The notes: a model not told the origin generated them from the sequence alone. A DNA stretch of 64,000 bases from Bacteroidales bacterium (GCA_017548125.1 JAFYNK010000021.1:1-64000); one strand, 5' to 3'. Shown: positions 1 to 8,585, counted from the stretch's first letter. Made by a program: numbers and translations.

Positions 1-30
1 ATCCTGAGCCAGGATCAAACTCTTCTTTGT
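1..30 (-). rRNA. 16S ribosomal RNA, 5' end only
   Basis: On the minus strand the first bases read AGAGTTTGATCCTGGCTCAG, the universal sequence near the 5' end of bacterial 16S rRNA. By analogy with E. coli numbering, where this begins at about base 8, the mature end should lie near position 30. The gene continues leftwards out of the window, so only the extreme 5' end is seen. Confidence 0.95.
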
Positions 31-210
31 AATCTGTATTTCTTTTCTTAAGTTTTTCTGTCTTGACTCGGATTTATCTTCAGAATTGATAAGGTCTTAT
101 TTTTTATCGTTCCTTACCTTTCAGACTTTGCTTGGATCATTCTATCAAAGAACTTTTTTAACTCAACTTTTTCACTTTTTGTTTTGTGATTGTGTTGTTG
201 AATCGGAGTG

Positions 211-240
211 CAAAGATACAACCATTTTTTGTATCTGCAA
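211..240 (-). promoter_or_regulatory. rRNA operon promoter
   Basis: On the minus strand TTG (240-238) is followed after 19 bases by TATCTTTG (218-211), a perfect match to the Bacteroidota TTG-N19-TAnnTTTG promoter. It points at the 16S gene and leaves a leader of roughly 175 bases (31-205), which is T-rich on the plus strand and has no ORF. Such a leader normally carries antitermination and processing signals, but I could not assign specific boxes. Confidence 0.8.
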
Positions 241-342
241 GAAAAATAATAAAAAATATAAATAATTTTTTAAGTACTTGAAAATAAATATAATATATGT
301 GTGTTTTTAATCTTATTTATTCAAATTTCTTTCTTTTTTTTA

Positions 343-990
343 TTATTTTGCTGTGATTTCTTCTTCAAATAGACTAAAAAATATCACTTTTTCTGTAATT
401 TCGTAGTTTAACAGGTTTGTTGTTGTAAAATTAACGATGATTCTTTCAGCTTCTTTTTTGTTGATTTGTGCTTTTTGTATAAATTCATTAATTGTTATTT
501 TCTTATTGTCGTTTAAATATTTTAGTAAAAACATTTCAGCATCTGTAAATGTTATTTTGACGTTTTGTCTGTTGTTTTGGTATTTCCATATTTTAAGGAG
601 TATGCTATTTGCTATAATATTTTGGTCTTTAACTCTTATATATACCTTATAAATATCGTTGTGATCTGGAGCTCTGTGCTTGTGGTATTTACTTTGGGGA
701 ACTATTACTTCTAATACTGTTTTGCCATTGATGTTCCATTCGTTTGCTTCGAAGCTTATTTCTGGTTTACAATATATTTCTGCTGCTGTTTGTATCATGT
801 GTTTTTCTTCTTCGGAGCGAATTCCAGAAATATTTCCGTTGTCTTTTACACCAATTAGCAAGCGTCCACCATCAGTATTGGCAAATGCAGCTAATGTTCT
901 TGCGATTTTTTTGCTGTCAGATATTTCATATTTGAAATCCTGTGTTTGATGTTCACCTTCTTTTATTAATTTTTGAATATAATTGGACAT
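343..990 (-). CDS. AlbA_2 (Schlafen-type) domain protein with C-terminal winged helix
   Basis: This 215-residue protein starts with a region typical of AlbA_2/divergent AAA_4 domains: E-x-Q-x-x-D-F-K near residues 13-20, then ANTDGGRLLIGVKDNG near 37-52. Residues of about 145-210 look like a winged helix-turn-helix with a short beta hairpin at the end. Proteins of this family are usually annotated as transcriptional regulators or ATP-binding proteins, and the substrate is generally unknown. It is encoded on the same strand as the rRNA operon, directly upstream of the rRNA promoter. The start is an ATG preceded by an A-rich stretch, and a possible -7 element TATTTTTG lies at 1024-1017. Domain assignment is fairly sure; the cellular role is unknown. 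Confidence 0.8.
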   Translation of the reverse strand: MSNYIQKLIKEGEHQTQDFKYEISDSKKIARTLAAFANTDGGRLLIGVKDNGNISGIRSEEEKHMIQTAAEIYCKPEISFEANEWNINGKTVLEVIVPQSKYHKHRAPDHNDIYKVYIRVKDQNIIANSILLKIWKYQNNRQNVKITFTDAEMFLLKYLNDNKKITINEFIQKAQINKKEAERIIVNFTTTNLLNYEITEKVIFFSLFEEEITAK

Positions 991-1051
991 TTTTTTTCTT
1001 GTTGTTTAAACATTTGCAAAAATAATTAAAAGAGGTGTATGATATAAATGC

Positions 1052-1078
1052 AAAAAAGGACTGAGGTCCTTTTTTTAT
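1052..1078 (-). terminator. Rho-independent terminator
   Basis: AAAAAAGGAC and GTCCTTTTTTT form a hairpin with loop TGAG, flanked by A and T runs. It can act in both directions. It lies just past the stop of the leftward META lipoprotein gene, so it most likely ends that transcript. Confidence 0.75.
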
Positions 1079-1130
1079 ACAGAAATGTGTTGAATGTTAT
1101 ATTAATTAATAAGGTGTATTCGTTTTTATG

Positions 1131-1640
1131 TTAAAATTCATTTTTTATGCTGAAAAAGGCTGTAGGAGTGTTGTTGTTAAATAATATTAGCTTGTTGTTA
1201 TTTTGCGAATAATTATTGGAAAGTGTTAGTGCGTAAATTATTTCTCTTTCTAAAGCATCAATAGGACAATTTTCTTCATTGATTGTAATTTTATTGAATT
1301 TAATTTCATTATTACCTTTGATAAAGCATTCTCCAATGTAAATATTACATCCGCCATTGATTAGAATGTATGTTGAGTCATTTGAAATAATAATGTATGG
1401 TGTGTATTCGTATATATAGTTGTTTATGTTTTCTCCATTAACATAAGAAAATTCCCAGATGGTGTTACATAGTTCATTGTTTGTGTTTGTAGGTTGGGAT
1501 GGAAGGTCGCTGATGATGGTATCGTTAATAGTGATTTTTTCTTTTATAAGAATGCTTTCATTATTCTTGGTGTTTGTACATTGTAAAATACAAAAGACAA
1601 GTACAAATGAGGCTAGTAGGATAGTTAATTTTGTTTTCAT
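1131..1640 (-). CDS. META-domain (HslJ-like) lipoprotein
   Basis: The preferred start is the ATG at 1640, giving about 169 residues that begin with a lipoprotein signal peptide whose lipobox ends in FCILQC. An upstream in-frame ATG at 1664 would only add eight residues before the signal. The rest matches a META/HslJ domain: a W-x-F-x-x-x-N-G entry, a central GGCNIYIG motif, then ENCPID and a conserved ExxxxxAL helix. HslJ proteins are linked to heat-shock and novobiocin resistance in enteric bacteria, but the biochemical role of META domains is not established. The protein is likely tethered to a membrane facing the periplasm. It stands alone between an AlbA_2 gene and an AT-rich intergenic region. 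Confidence 0.75.
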   Translation of the reverse strand: MKTKLTILLASFVLVFCILQCTNTKNNESILIKEKITINDTIISDLPSQPTNTNNELCNTIWEFSYVNGENINNYIYEYTPYIIISNDSTYILINGGCNIYIGECFIKGNNEIKFNKITINEENCPIDALEREIIYALTLSNNYSQNNNKLILFNNNTPTAFFSIKNEF

Positions 1641-1799
1641 AATAAATAATTTGTTTTTGTACAAAACACAAATTTGATATAATTGTTCAAATAGGTGATA
1701 GGTGATAAATACGTTTTTATGCGTTTTAAGAGGACTTTGTATCAGTGTGATGTTTTGTACAAATGGATGTCAAAAAGTGTCTAAAAATCAATTTTTACT

Positions 1800-2210
1800 T
1801 TTTAACACACATGAGTTACAAAAGTAAAGTAAAATAATCATTTTACAAAGCTAAGTACGTAATGCAATAAATTACAATAAATTATACAGATGTAATAATT
1901 TTACAAATATAAATTTAATAATTAGTATATTTTAGTAATATAAAAATAAGACTTTTTTAATAAAAATTAACATAAATAACTTTAAAACAAATAAATATGA
2001 TAAAGTAATTTAACAATTGCTTTAAAAATCATGTTTATTTGTAGATAATGTACAATCGTAATAATTTTTTGTATAAATTATTGTTAAATATAAAGTTAAC
2101 TGTTATCATTTATAGTGTTAACTAAAGTAAAGTTGTATGGTTGATAATTTTACAAAAATAAAATCAAGTATAATTACATTTGTAAGAAAATTATATTTAC
2201 TTTTGTAAAA
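1800..2210. promoter_or_regulatory. AT-rich region with repeated TTAC/GTAA operator-like motifs
   Basis: The 615-base gap 1681-2295 has no gene. Within it related motifs recur: TTACAAAAGTAAA at 1816-1828, TTTTACAAAG at 1841-1850, TTTTACAAAT near 1899-1908, TTTTACAAAA near 2149-2158, TTACATTTGTAA near 2175-2186 and TTTACTTTTGTAAA at 2196-2209. The first and last are near reverse complements, and several are near-palindromes of the form TTAC-N4-GTAA. That is the shape of a dimeric repressor operator. The array stops about 85 bases before the XRE regulator gene, so autoregulation by that protein is a reasonable inference, though the AT richness makes chance matches possible. Confidence 0.4.
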
Positions 2211-2295
2211 CAATTGAATGGTAAAAATGAAAATTTAAGCTAGGTGTATCTTTGGTATTTACTTGGTTTTGTGGATAAGTTTTTTCTAGAGTGAT

Positions 2296-2742
2296 ATGGA
2301 ATTGATAAAAGACAGAATAGCACACATATTAAGAGCAAAGAATTTGACAGCAACACAGTTTGCTGAAATGATGCAAATACAGCCGTCAAATGTATCGCAT
2401 TTGCTTAGTGGAAGAAATAAGCCAAGTTTGGACTTTTTGATAAAACTTAAAGAGGTTTTTCCAGAATATAATTTTGATTGGATAATTCTTGGTAAAAAAC
2501 CTATAACAACAAACGAGCCTACATTATTTAATACGGACAATCGTATAGAAACTTTTGAAATAACGCAAGTGGTTGAAAATGATGTGGAAAATGATAGAGA
2601 AGTAGGTTCTAGAATGTCAAATCTTGTTGAGAATGAAGAAAAGTTGAAACATCAACCTGTAAGTACAAATTCATCAGGACTTAAGCAAATAATATATGTT
2701 TTTGAAGATCATACCTTTGAAATATATAATATAAGAAAATAG
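2296..2742 (+). CDS. XRE-family helix-turn-helix regulator
   Basis: The 148-residue protein has a lambda-repressor-like HTH at about residues 5-60, with the recognition region ATQFAEMMQIQPSNVSHLLSG and the following PSLDFLIKLKEVFPEYNFDWIILG. A linker of about 60 residues follows, then a conserved C-terminal tail ending IIYVFEDHTFEIYNIRK, of a kind often seen at the end of Bacteroidota XRE proteins. No peptidase or ligand domain is visible. A possible -7 element TATCTTTG is at 2247-2254. The long AT-rich upstream region with palindromic motifs suggests autoregulation. It could be of phage origin but no phage genes are near; it may equally be a core regulator. Confidence 0.85.
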   Translation: MELIKDRIAHILRAKNLTATQFAEMMQIQPSNVSHLLSGRNKPSLDFLIKLKEVFPEYNFDWIILGKKPITTNEPTLFNTDNRIETFEITQVVENDVENDREVGSRMSNLVENEEKLKHQPVSTNSSGLKQIIYVFEDHTFEIYNIRK

Positions 2743-2764
2743 CCTTAATTATATCTTGTAAAAC

Positions 2765-2795
2765 TTGTAAATTCAATTTATTTTTAGTATTTTTG
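2765..2795 (+). promoter_or_regulatory. Promoter of the nrnA-FKBP group
   Basis: TTG at 2765-2767 and TATTTTTG at 2788-2795 are separated by 20 bases, matching the Bacteroidota promoter pattern. The site lies 26 bases before the start codon of the DHH phosphoesterase gene. Confidence 0.6.
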
Positions 2796-2821
2796 TTATT
2801 CTTAATGAAATTGTTTTTGTT

Positions 2822-3844
2822 ATGTGTAATGAATTGATTATAAAGTCTTTAATTGAAATTATAAGTGGGTTTAGAAAGATAGTTATTGTCTCTCATGTTA
2901 ATCCAGATGGTGATGCATTGGGTTCGTCATTAGCTTTGTATTATTATATAAAAAAATTAGGGGCAGATCCTGTTGTTATAATTCCTAATGATTACCCTAG
3001 CTTTTATGCGTGGATGCCTGGGATTAAAGATGTGATTGTGTATGATAAAGATACAGTTAGAGCTACGCGAATAATGAGTGAAGCAGAATTGTTTTGTTTT
3101 CTTGATTTTAATGTCGTTTCTCGTACAGGTCTGATGCATAATGATTTGTGTCATTTTAACAAAATACCTAAAATATTGATAGATCATCATATTGGTGCAG
3201 ATTCAACGCAATATGTTGCTTGTTATTCTAAAACTGATGTTTCAAGTACATCTGAAATGGTTGCGGAAGTTATTAAGTATCACGGATTTGATAAATATCT
3301 TGATGATAATATTGCGACAAATATTTTAGTTGGTATGATTACTGATACGGGTTCGTTTTCGCATTCAATTTTTAAAAATACTTTTAGCATTTGTGGTGAG
3401 ATTATATCTAGAACAAAGGTTAATTATAAGGAAATTCATCAAAATATATACGATAATTCAACTGAAAATAGACTAAGGTTATTGGGTTTTTTGATAAATG
3501 ATAGAATGACGATTTTGAATGAGTATAATACAGCATACATTTATGCCTCGAAATCGGATTTGGAAAAATTTAATTATCAAATAGGTGATACTGAGGGAGT
3601 TGTTAATTATCCTCTTTCTATATCAAATGTTAAAATGTCTGTGTTTATTACGGAAAAACAGGGCTGTATTCGTTTGTCATTCCGTTCAAAAGGTGATTTT
3701 TCAGTTAATGATTTGACGAGAAAGCATTTTGATGGAGGTGGGCATTTGAATGCGGCAGGAGGCACTCTTGAATGTTCGCTGGAAGAGGCAATAGAAAAAT
3801 TGATATCTATTTTACCAGAATATAAAGAAGAGCTAAATAAATGA
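2822..3844 (+). CDS. nrnA: DHH/DHHA1 phosphoesterase, NrnA-like nanoRNase/pAp phosphatase
   Basis: The protein has 340 residues, the usual length for NrnA. Motif I is SHVNPDGDALG (24-34), the LDF aspartate is near 94-96, the DHH signature IDHH is at 120-123, a later aspartate motif GMITDTGSF follows, and the DHHA1 part has GGGHLNAAGG near residue 305. These coordinate two metal ions and bind substrate. NrnA enzymes degrade RNA dinucleotides and short oligonucleotides and dephosphorylate 3'-phosphoadenosine 5'-phosphate in the cytoplasm. The stop overlaps the next gene's start (ATGA), so it is translationally coupled to an FKBP lipoprotein. A DHH-phosphoesterase next to a GldI-like FKBP is, from memory, a recurring Bacteroidota arrangement. 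Confidence 0.9.
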   Translation: MCNELIIKSLIEIISGFRKIVIVSHVNPDGDALGSSLALYYYIKKLGADPVVIIPNDYPSFYAWMPGIKDVIVYDKDTVRATRIMSEAELFCFLDFNVVSRTGLMHNDLCHFNKIPKILIDHHIGADSTQYVACYSKTDVSSTSEMVAEVIKYHGFDKYLDDNIATNILVGMITDTGSFSHSIFKNTFSICGEIISRTKVNYKEIHQNIYDNSTENRLRLLGFLINDRMTILNEYNTAYIYASKSDLEKFNYQIGDTEGVVNYPLSISNVKMSVFITEKQGCIRLSFRSKGDFSVNDLTRKHFDGGGHLNAAGGTLECSLEEAIEKLISILPEYKEELNK

Positions 3845-4326
3845 AAATAACAAAATTACGTTGTTTATATTCTTGTTTGCTATTTGTGGTAATGTTGCTT
3901 TTTACATCGTGTTCTATTGAGACATATACAACAAAAAAGCAAGATGCAAATAAAGAAATTTTGTTGTATATTGCTGAAAATGAATTGGATGTAAGTCCTA
4001 ATGATTCAGGATTGGTTTTTGTACAAATTGAAAAAGGTGAAGGAGAATGCCCGAAGGTTGGTGATAAGGTTGCATTTCATTATAAAGGTTATTATTTGAA
4101 TGGAAAAGTTTTTGATTCGTCTTATGACAAATTGTATCCTTTAATTGTTAAATTGGGTGATGATGCTGTAATTAAAGGATTGGAAGAAGCTCTTATGTTG
4201 ATGAATAAAGGAGCTAAGGCGAAAGTTGTTATTCCTTTTTATTTGGCGTATGATGATATGGAAAATGCTCCAGTTCCTCCTTTTTCAAATTTGATTTTTG
4301 AATTGGAGATAATTGATTTTAAGTGA
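3841..4326 (+). CDS. FKBP-type peptidyl-prolyl isomerase lipoprotein 1
   Basis: The 161-residue protein begins with a lipoprotein signal peptide (lipobox LFTSC, Cys24) and carries one FKBP domain at about residues 70-160. HYKGYYLNGKVFDSS and a VPPFSNLIFELEIIDF end are canonical, but the floor tryptophan of the active site (VIPGW in classic FKBPs) is leucine here (VIKGLEEA), and the YGDRG loop is changed to YDDME. It should act as a periplasmic or outer-membrane-anchored folding factor; catalytic activity may be reduced. It overlaps nrnA by four bases and is the first of four adjacent FKBP genes. It resembles GldI-type lipoproteins of gliding and T9SS bacteria, but I cannot claim orthology. 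Confidence 0.88.
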   Translation: MKITKLRCLYSCLLFVVMLLFTSCSIETYTTKKQDANKEILLYIAENELDVSPNDSGLVFVQIEKGEGECPKVGDKVAFHYKGYYLNGKVFDSSYDKLYPLIVKLGDDAVIKGLEEALMLMNKGAKAKVVIPFYLAYDDMENAPVPPFSNLIFELEIIDFK

Positions 4327-4333
4327 TTTAGTG

Positions 4334-4873
4334 ATGAGAATAATAAACAAAATATTTATTTGTATATTATTTGTTACCTTGTTGTCGTGTTCTGGTGGCG
4401 GTAATAAACAGGAAATGGTAAATAATGTTGATAAACAAGAACTTGACAGATCTCTTGAGAAGGCAAATAGATATATGTTATTGCAGGAGTCGGAATTGAT
4501 AAATGATTATATAGTACGACATAAATTAGATGTTGTTCAGACTGGAACAGGATTGAGGTATCAAATAATAAAAGAAGGTGAGGGGGAATATATTAAAAAA
4601 GGTGATAAGATAACTTTAGCTTATGAACTTAGATTGTTGAATGGCGATTTGATATATTCATCTGAAAAAGAAGGAAATAAGACATTTTTAGTTGGCAAAG
4701 GCGGTGTTGAGAGTGGATTGGAAGAAGCTGTGTTGAAATTAAGAAAAAATAGTGTAGCTGTAGTTATTTTGCCATCACATCTTGCACATGGATTATTGGG
4801 TGATAGTAACAAAATACCACCTAAAGCGGCTTTGGTTTATAAAATAAAAGTAATAGATAAATCTAATTTATAG
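4334..4873 (+). CDS. FKBP-type peptidyl-prolyl isomerase lipoprotein 2 (GldI-like)
   Basis: I prefer the ATG at 4334, which gives a 179-residue protein with a clean lipoprotein signal ending TLLSC (Cys19). A longer frame beginning at 4313 overlaps the previous gene and has a poor N terminus. One FKBP-like domain covers the C-terminal half. It is diverged: FDSS is replaced by IYSS, the active-site tryptophan by leucine (ESGLEEA), while the loop HGLLGDSNKIPP is retained in the form common in Bacteroidota FKBP lipoproteins. It probably assists folding of exported proteins. It sits eight bases after the preceding FKBP gene, in the same transcription unit. Confidence 0.85.
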   Translation: MRIINKIFICILFVTLLSCSGGGNKQEMVNNVDKQELDRSLEKANRYMLLQESELINDYIVRHKLDVVQTGTGLRYQIIKEGEGEYIKKGDKITLAYELRLLNGDLIYSSEKEGNKTFLVGKGGVESGLEEAVLKLRKNSVAVVILPSHLAHGLLGDSNKIPPKAALVYKIKVIDKSNL

Positions 4874-4915
4874 TAAGATAAGTAATTGATATTTAATAAT
4901 TAAAATTTATACAGT

Positions 4916-5784
4916 ATGAAAAAAGTTCTATTATTATCACTAGCGATAGCTGTGTTATTTTCTTCTTGTCAAAACAATGCTAAAAACAACTCGCAAGAGG
5001 GCTATGACAAAACATCAAATGGATTGTATTATAGATTTTATGAACAAAATGGTGGAGGTAATCCTCAGGTGATGGATGTTTTGGATGTATTATTGTCGTG
5101 TAAAATAAATGACACGTCAGTAATTATTCCAGAAAATCGTATGATTATTCAAATGATGGAGCCAATGTTTGTTGGCGATATTTTTGAAGGAATAAAAATG
5201 ATGCATATTGGAGACTCTGCATCGTTCTTGGTTCGTGCTGATTCAACGTTTTATACTCTGTTTCAATCACCTATATTCCCAGATGAATTTAATGTTGATG
5301 ATTTGATGAGATTTGAAATCAGATTGAATGATTTTTATCCAGAATCTGAATTTGCAGCTAAACAAATAGAATATATGAAAAATACATTCTCAGATGAAAC
5401 ATTAGTGTCTGAAATTGAATTAAATAAGTATTTTGAAGATAATAATATAAAACCAAAAGTACAGCGTCAGGACTCAATTATGTTGTTACAAAAGAAGGTA
5501 ATGGTGAAAAACCTCAAGTTGGAACATTGATAAAAGTCCATTATACTGGTAAATTATTGGATGGTACTGTTTTTGATTCATCTGTAACAAGAAATGAACC
5601 ATTCCAATTCGTTTTAGGAATTGGTCAGGTAATACCAGGCTGGGACGAAGGTCTTCAATTGATGTCAAAAGGTGAAAAAGCGGTTTTGTATATACCATAT
5701 TATCTTGCGTATGGTGATAGAGGTGCAGGAGCAATTCCTCCATTTGCAACACTGATTTTTGAAGTAGAATTGATTGATTTTTAA
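4916..5784 (+). pseudogene. FKBP-type peptidyl-prolyl isomerase lipoprotein 3, frameshifted
   Basis: The first frame (4916-5530) encodes a lipoprotein (lipobox FSSC, Cys18) with a degenerate FKBP-like domain and then runs out of frame into a stop. A second frame, open to 5784, encodes a full canonical FKBP domain with [25 protein letters not shown] and [11 protein letters not shown]. Reading the second frame back from 5527 gives [22 protein letters not shown], the normal lead-in to the domain, so the two parts were one gene of about 289 codons. The join falls at CCAAAAGT (5453-5460). One extra A would restore the frame, so the lesion is a one-base loss in an A run, an assembly error, or recoding. 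This C-terminal domain is the most canonical of the whole cluster. Confidence 0.8.
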
Positions 5785-5796
5785 TTTTTTACAAGT

Positions 5797-5839
5797 AAGA
5801 TGAATAAAGTATTGTGTTATTTTATTCATCTTTTTAATT
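5797..5839 (+). terminator. Hairpin terminator between FKBP genes
   Basis: AAGATGAATAAA (5797-5808) pairs with TTTATTCATCTT (5821-5832) and is followed by a T-rich tail. It would end or reduce transcription after the third FKBP gene; the fourth begins only ten bases later and may depend on readthrough. Confidence 0.6.
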
Positions 5840-5848
5840 TTTCAATAT

Positions 5849-7147
5849 ATGAATAAATTATATGTGATATCATTCTTGTTGTGTTTATCTCTTTTCTCAT
5901 GTAATGATAATGGTTATAAAAGAACTGAGAACGGCTCTTTAATGAAGTTTTACGAGATAAACAAAGATAATGAAAAGCCAGAAATTGGTGATTTGGTAAT
6001 TGTTGACATTACTCAAAAAATAGGTGATACGGTCATATTTAGTTCGGAAACTTACGGTGAGCCTTTTGAGTTGATTATTGAAGAACCTAATTTTGTCGGT
6101 GATATAATGTCAGCATTGTTAAGTATGCATAATAATGATCATGCATCGTTGATTTACCCTATAGATTCGATGTTTATTAGTATCGGTGAATTGGTGCCAG
6201 ATTTTGTTGAATCAGGTACGATGACTGAAATGGATATATTTTTGAGGGAAATTATAAAGAAGGATGACCTTGAAAATCAGATTCGTGAAGAAATATTGAT
6301 GAGAAAATCAATGGAAGAATCAATGTTGTCAACTTATTATAATGATAGCAGATATACTGTAACTGAAGATAGTTTGATTATTGTTAATATCAATAATGGT
6401 GATGGTAAATTTGCTAAAGCTGGTAATATTATGAAGGTTTATTTCACCTTCCAAACGTTAGAAGGAGATACTTTACTTAATTTTACAAGCGGAAAGCCAT
6501 ACGAATTGGTTTTTGGAGATATGGCTCTTGGTCAAGGTTTTTATGAAGGTTTAAGCCTGGTATCTAAAGGTGGAGATGCTGAATTTATTATTCCATCATC
6601 GTTAGCATGGGCTGATAATGGTTTTCAAGATGTAATACTTCCTTATACGCCATTTAAGTTCAATGTGAAGGTGTTTGATATTATGACATCTAATGAATAT
6701 GAGGCGGAGCAAAAAATAATACAAGAGAAAGAAAATAAAGAAAACGCACAAAGGCTTATAGAAGAACCACAAAGAATTGCAAAATATATTAGAGATAATA
6801 ATGTTACAGTTGCGCCTACGGCTTCTGGTTTGTACTATATTGAAATAGAAAAAGGTAGAGGGGAATCAGTTCAAGAAGGTGATATTGTTTATGTACATTA
6901 TTCTATATATGATGTTAACAATAATTTAATAGAGAGCAGTAAAAATTTCCAGCCTATTCCATTTGTTTATGGTGAAAATCAAATGATTGCAGGTATTGAA
7001 GAGGCTGTAGGTTATATGAATGTAGGTGCTAAATCAAGAATTATTGTTCCTTCTGAATTAGGATTTGGTGATATAAAAATTGATGAGAATCTCCCTGCAA
7101 ATTCAACGCTTGTTATTGATTTAGAGCTTGTTGATCTTCAGAGATAG
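5849..7147 (+). CDS. Triple FKBP-domain lipoprotein 4
   Basis: This 432-residue protein has a lipoprotein signal (lipobox LSLFSC, Cys18) and three FKBP-like units. The first (about 35-125) is degenerate and closely resembles the N-terminal unit of the preceding frameshifted gene, including the shared FVGDI motif. The second (about 180-280) and third (about 330-430) keep the fold pattern with GQGFYEGL and IAGIEEAVGYM cores, but both lack the active-site tryptophan and the YGDRG loop. The units are joined by charged, helical linkers. It is probably a surface or periplasmic chaperone whose domains bind rather than isomerise. It appears to have arisen from its neighbour by domain gain. Its last 35 bases overlap the end of the convergent O-antigen ligase gene. 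Confidence 0.85.
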   Translation: MNKLYVISFLLCLSLFSCNDNGYKRTENGSLMKFYEINKDNEKPEIGDLVIVDITQKIGDTVIFSSETYGEPFELIIEEPNFVGDIMSALLSMHNNDHASLIYPIDSMFISIGELVPDFVESGTMTEMDIFLREIIKKDDLENQIREEILMRKSMEESMLSTYYNDSRYTVTEDSLIIVNINNGDGKFAKAGNIMKVYFTFQTLEGDTLLNFTSGKPYELVFGDMALGQGFYEGLSLVSKGGDAEFIIPSSLAWADNGFQDVILPYTPFKFNVKVFDIMTSNEYEAEQKIIQEKENKENAQRLIEEPQRIAKYIRDNNVTVAPTASGLYYIEIEKGRGESVQEGDIVYVHYSIYDVNNNLIESSKNFQPIPFVYGENQMIAGIEEAVGYMNVGAKSRIIVPSELGFGDIKIDENLPANSTLVIDLELVDLQR

Positions 7148-8585
7148 AATCATAATAATTTGTCTTGCCAGAATGATATACATCAATAACTGTTATTATG
7201 GCAAGACAACTCCAAACAGGAATAGCTAATTTATCAGTATCCAAGAAATTGTTTAATACTCCGTGTGTGAAATAGCTTATTATAGCTAAAGTAGCAGCGA
7301 GTACCAATATCTTGGATTCTTTATTTTTTGCCTTTTTGTATGTTGTAAGTCCTTTATAAACAGATACAATGACTAATAAAACCACTATTAATGAACCGAT
7401 TACACCCATTTCTGCTAATGCGCCAATATATTCGCTATGAGCATTGCCTCCGTCGCCATAATTAGTCGTAATGATGGTTTTGTTGACAGATAATTGATAT
7501 GGAGCATAGACGAATTGATATGTTCCTGGACCCCAGCCAAAGAACGGTCTTTCTTCGAAAAGTCTTAAAGCAGAACTCCATCTATTGAGTCTTTCGAGGT
7601 TTGATGCGTCTGTGGATATATTTGTTATAGACTGAACATGTTCTAAAAGGTTGTTTGATGAGTCTTGTTCGTTTCTTTCCATTACGTCAATAATTTGATG
7701 ACGGAACGTGAAAAACATTGTAATTAAAACGATAACAACGGTAAGTATAAATCTGAATTTTATTTTTAATAAAACGCATACAAGAACACCAATAACAGCT
7801 ATAATACTTAACCATGCAGCTCTACAAGATGATAAAACCATTGCTACACAAAGAATTGCGAAGCTTATTATGATTAGAATCCTTTTTTGTGGTTTTATGT
7901 TTGGGATGAATATAAACGCAGCATTTATTACAAGATAAATAGCCAAAGCTGCACCGTATGCTGTATGGTCATTATAAAAAGGTGTCATTACCCAGTGAGC
8001 TGAATTGCCAGAAAAACCGTTCATAGCATGGTTTGTAATGGTATAAACAATGACTATTGTGAGACCTGCGATATATAACCATACGAACTTGTTGATGTTC
8101 TTTGGGTTTTTGAATAATTTTGCGCATACGAAGTATGCTGGAATAACAAACCAAATTCTTGATAATAAATATTTTGCAGAGACTAAAGGGATTTCGCTAG
8201 TTATTGTAGTTATTAAAATCCATATAAACATTATGTATATTACAATGGATATAGGGTGGCGTGTGATTTTATTATCAAATTTCTTTTCGTATAATAATTT
8301 TGCGATAAAGAAGAATAGAACGCCGAATAATAAAGGTTCAACAGGAACTGACAATGATAATCCTATGTTAAGTCCTAAACCTTCTAAATTGATTGATAAT
8401 GGTGTTAAAAAAGCAATGAGAAATATTACTTTATCGTATGAAAAAATGTATAACATAATTATACCTAACAGAATAGGTAATGCATACATTAAATACATGC
8501 TTTTTTCTACAACGAAGTAGAGGCTGATTGCAACAAATAGTGTTGCAATCAGATATAGACTTGCTATTTTAATACCTTTTTGCAA
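7113..8585 (-). CDS. O-antigen ligase / Wzy-type polymerase family membrane protein
   Basis: The 490-residue protein is almost entirely hydrophobic, with about ten to twelve membrane segments and one large periplasmic loop. That loop contains ERPFFGWGPGTYQF and later GGNAHSEYIGALAEMG, the pattern of the Wzy_C/WaaL superfamily, in which the conserved His-Ser-Glu region is needed for glycan transfer. It either polymerises or ligates surface polysaccharide at the periplasmic face of the inner membrane. The only good start is a TTG at 8585, eleven bases past the stop of the upstream Wzz-like gene; I found no in-frame ATG before it. Whether it is ligase or polymerase cannot be told from sequence alone. 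Confidence 0.85.
   Translation of the reverse strand: MQKGIKIASLYLIATLFVAISLYFVVEKSMYLMYALPILLGIIMLYIFSYDKVIFLIAFLTPLSINLEGLGLNIGLSLSVPVEPLLFGVLFFFIAKLLYEKKFDNKITRHPISIVIYIMFIWILITTITSEIPLVSAKYLLSRIWFVIPAYFVCAKLFKNPKNINKFVWLYIAGLTIVIVYTITNHAMNGFSGNSAHWVMTPFYNDHTAYGAALAIYLVINAAFIFIPNIKPQKRILIIISFAILCVAMVLSSCRAAWLSIIAVIGVLVCVLLKIKFRFILTVVIVLITMFFTFRHQIIDVMERNEQDSSNNLLEHVQSITNISTDASNLERLNRWSSALRLFEERPFFGWGPGTYQFVYAPYQLSVNKTIITTNYGDGGNAHSEYIGALAEMGVIGSLIVVLLVIVSVYKGLTTYKKAKNKESKILVLAATLAIISYFTHGVLNNFLDTDKLAIPVWSCLAIITVIDVYHSGKTNYYDSISEDQQALNQ

Noticed and set aside
1800..2210. TTAC/GTAA motifs as a replication origin
   Set aside because: There are no DnaA boxes, no dnaA or dnaN neighbour, and the motifs are better explained as operators.
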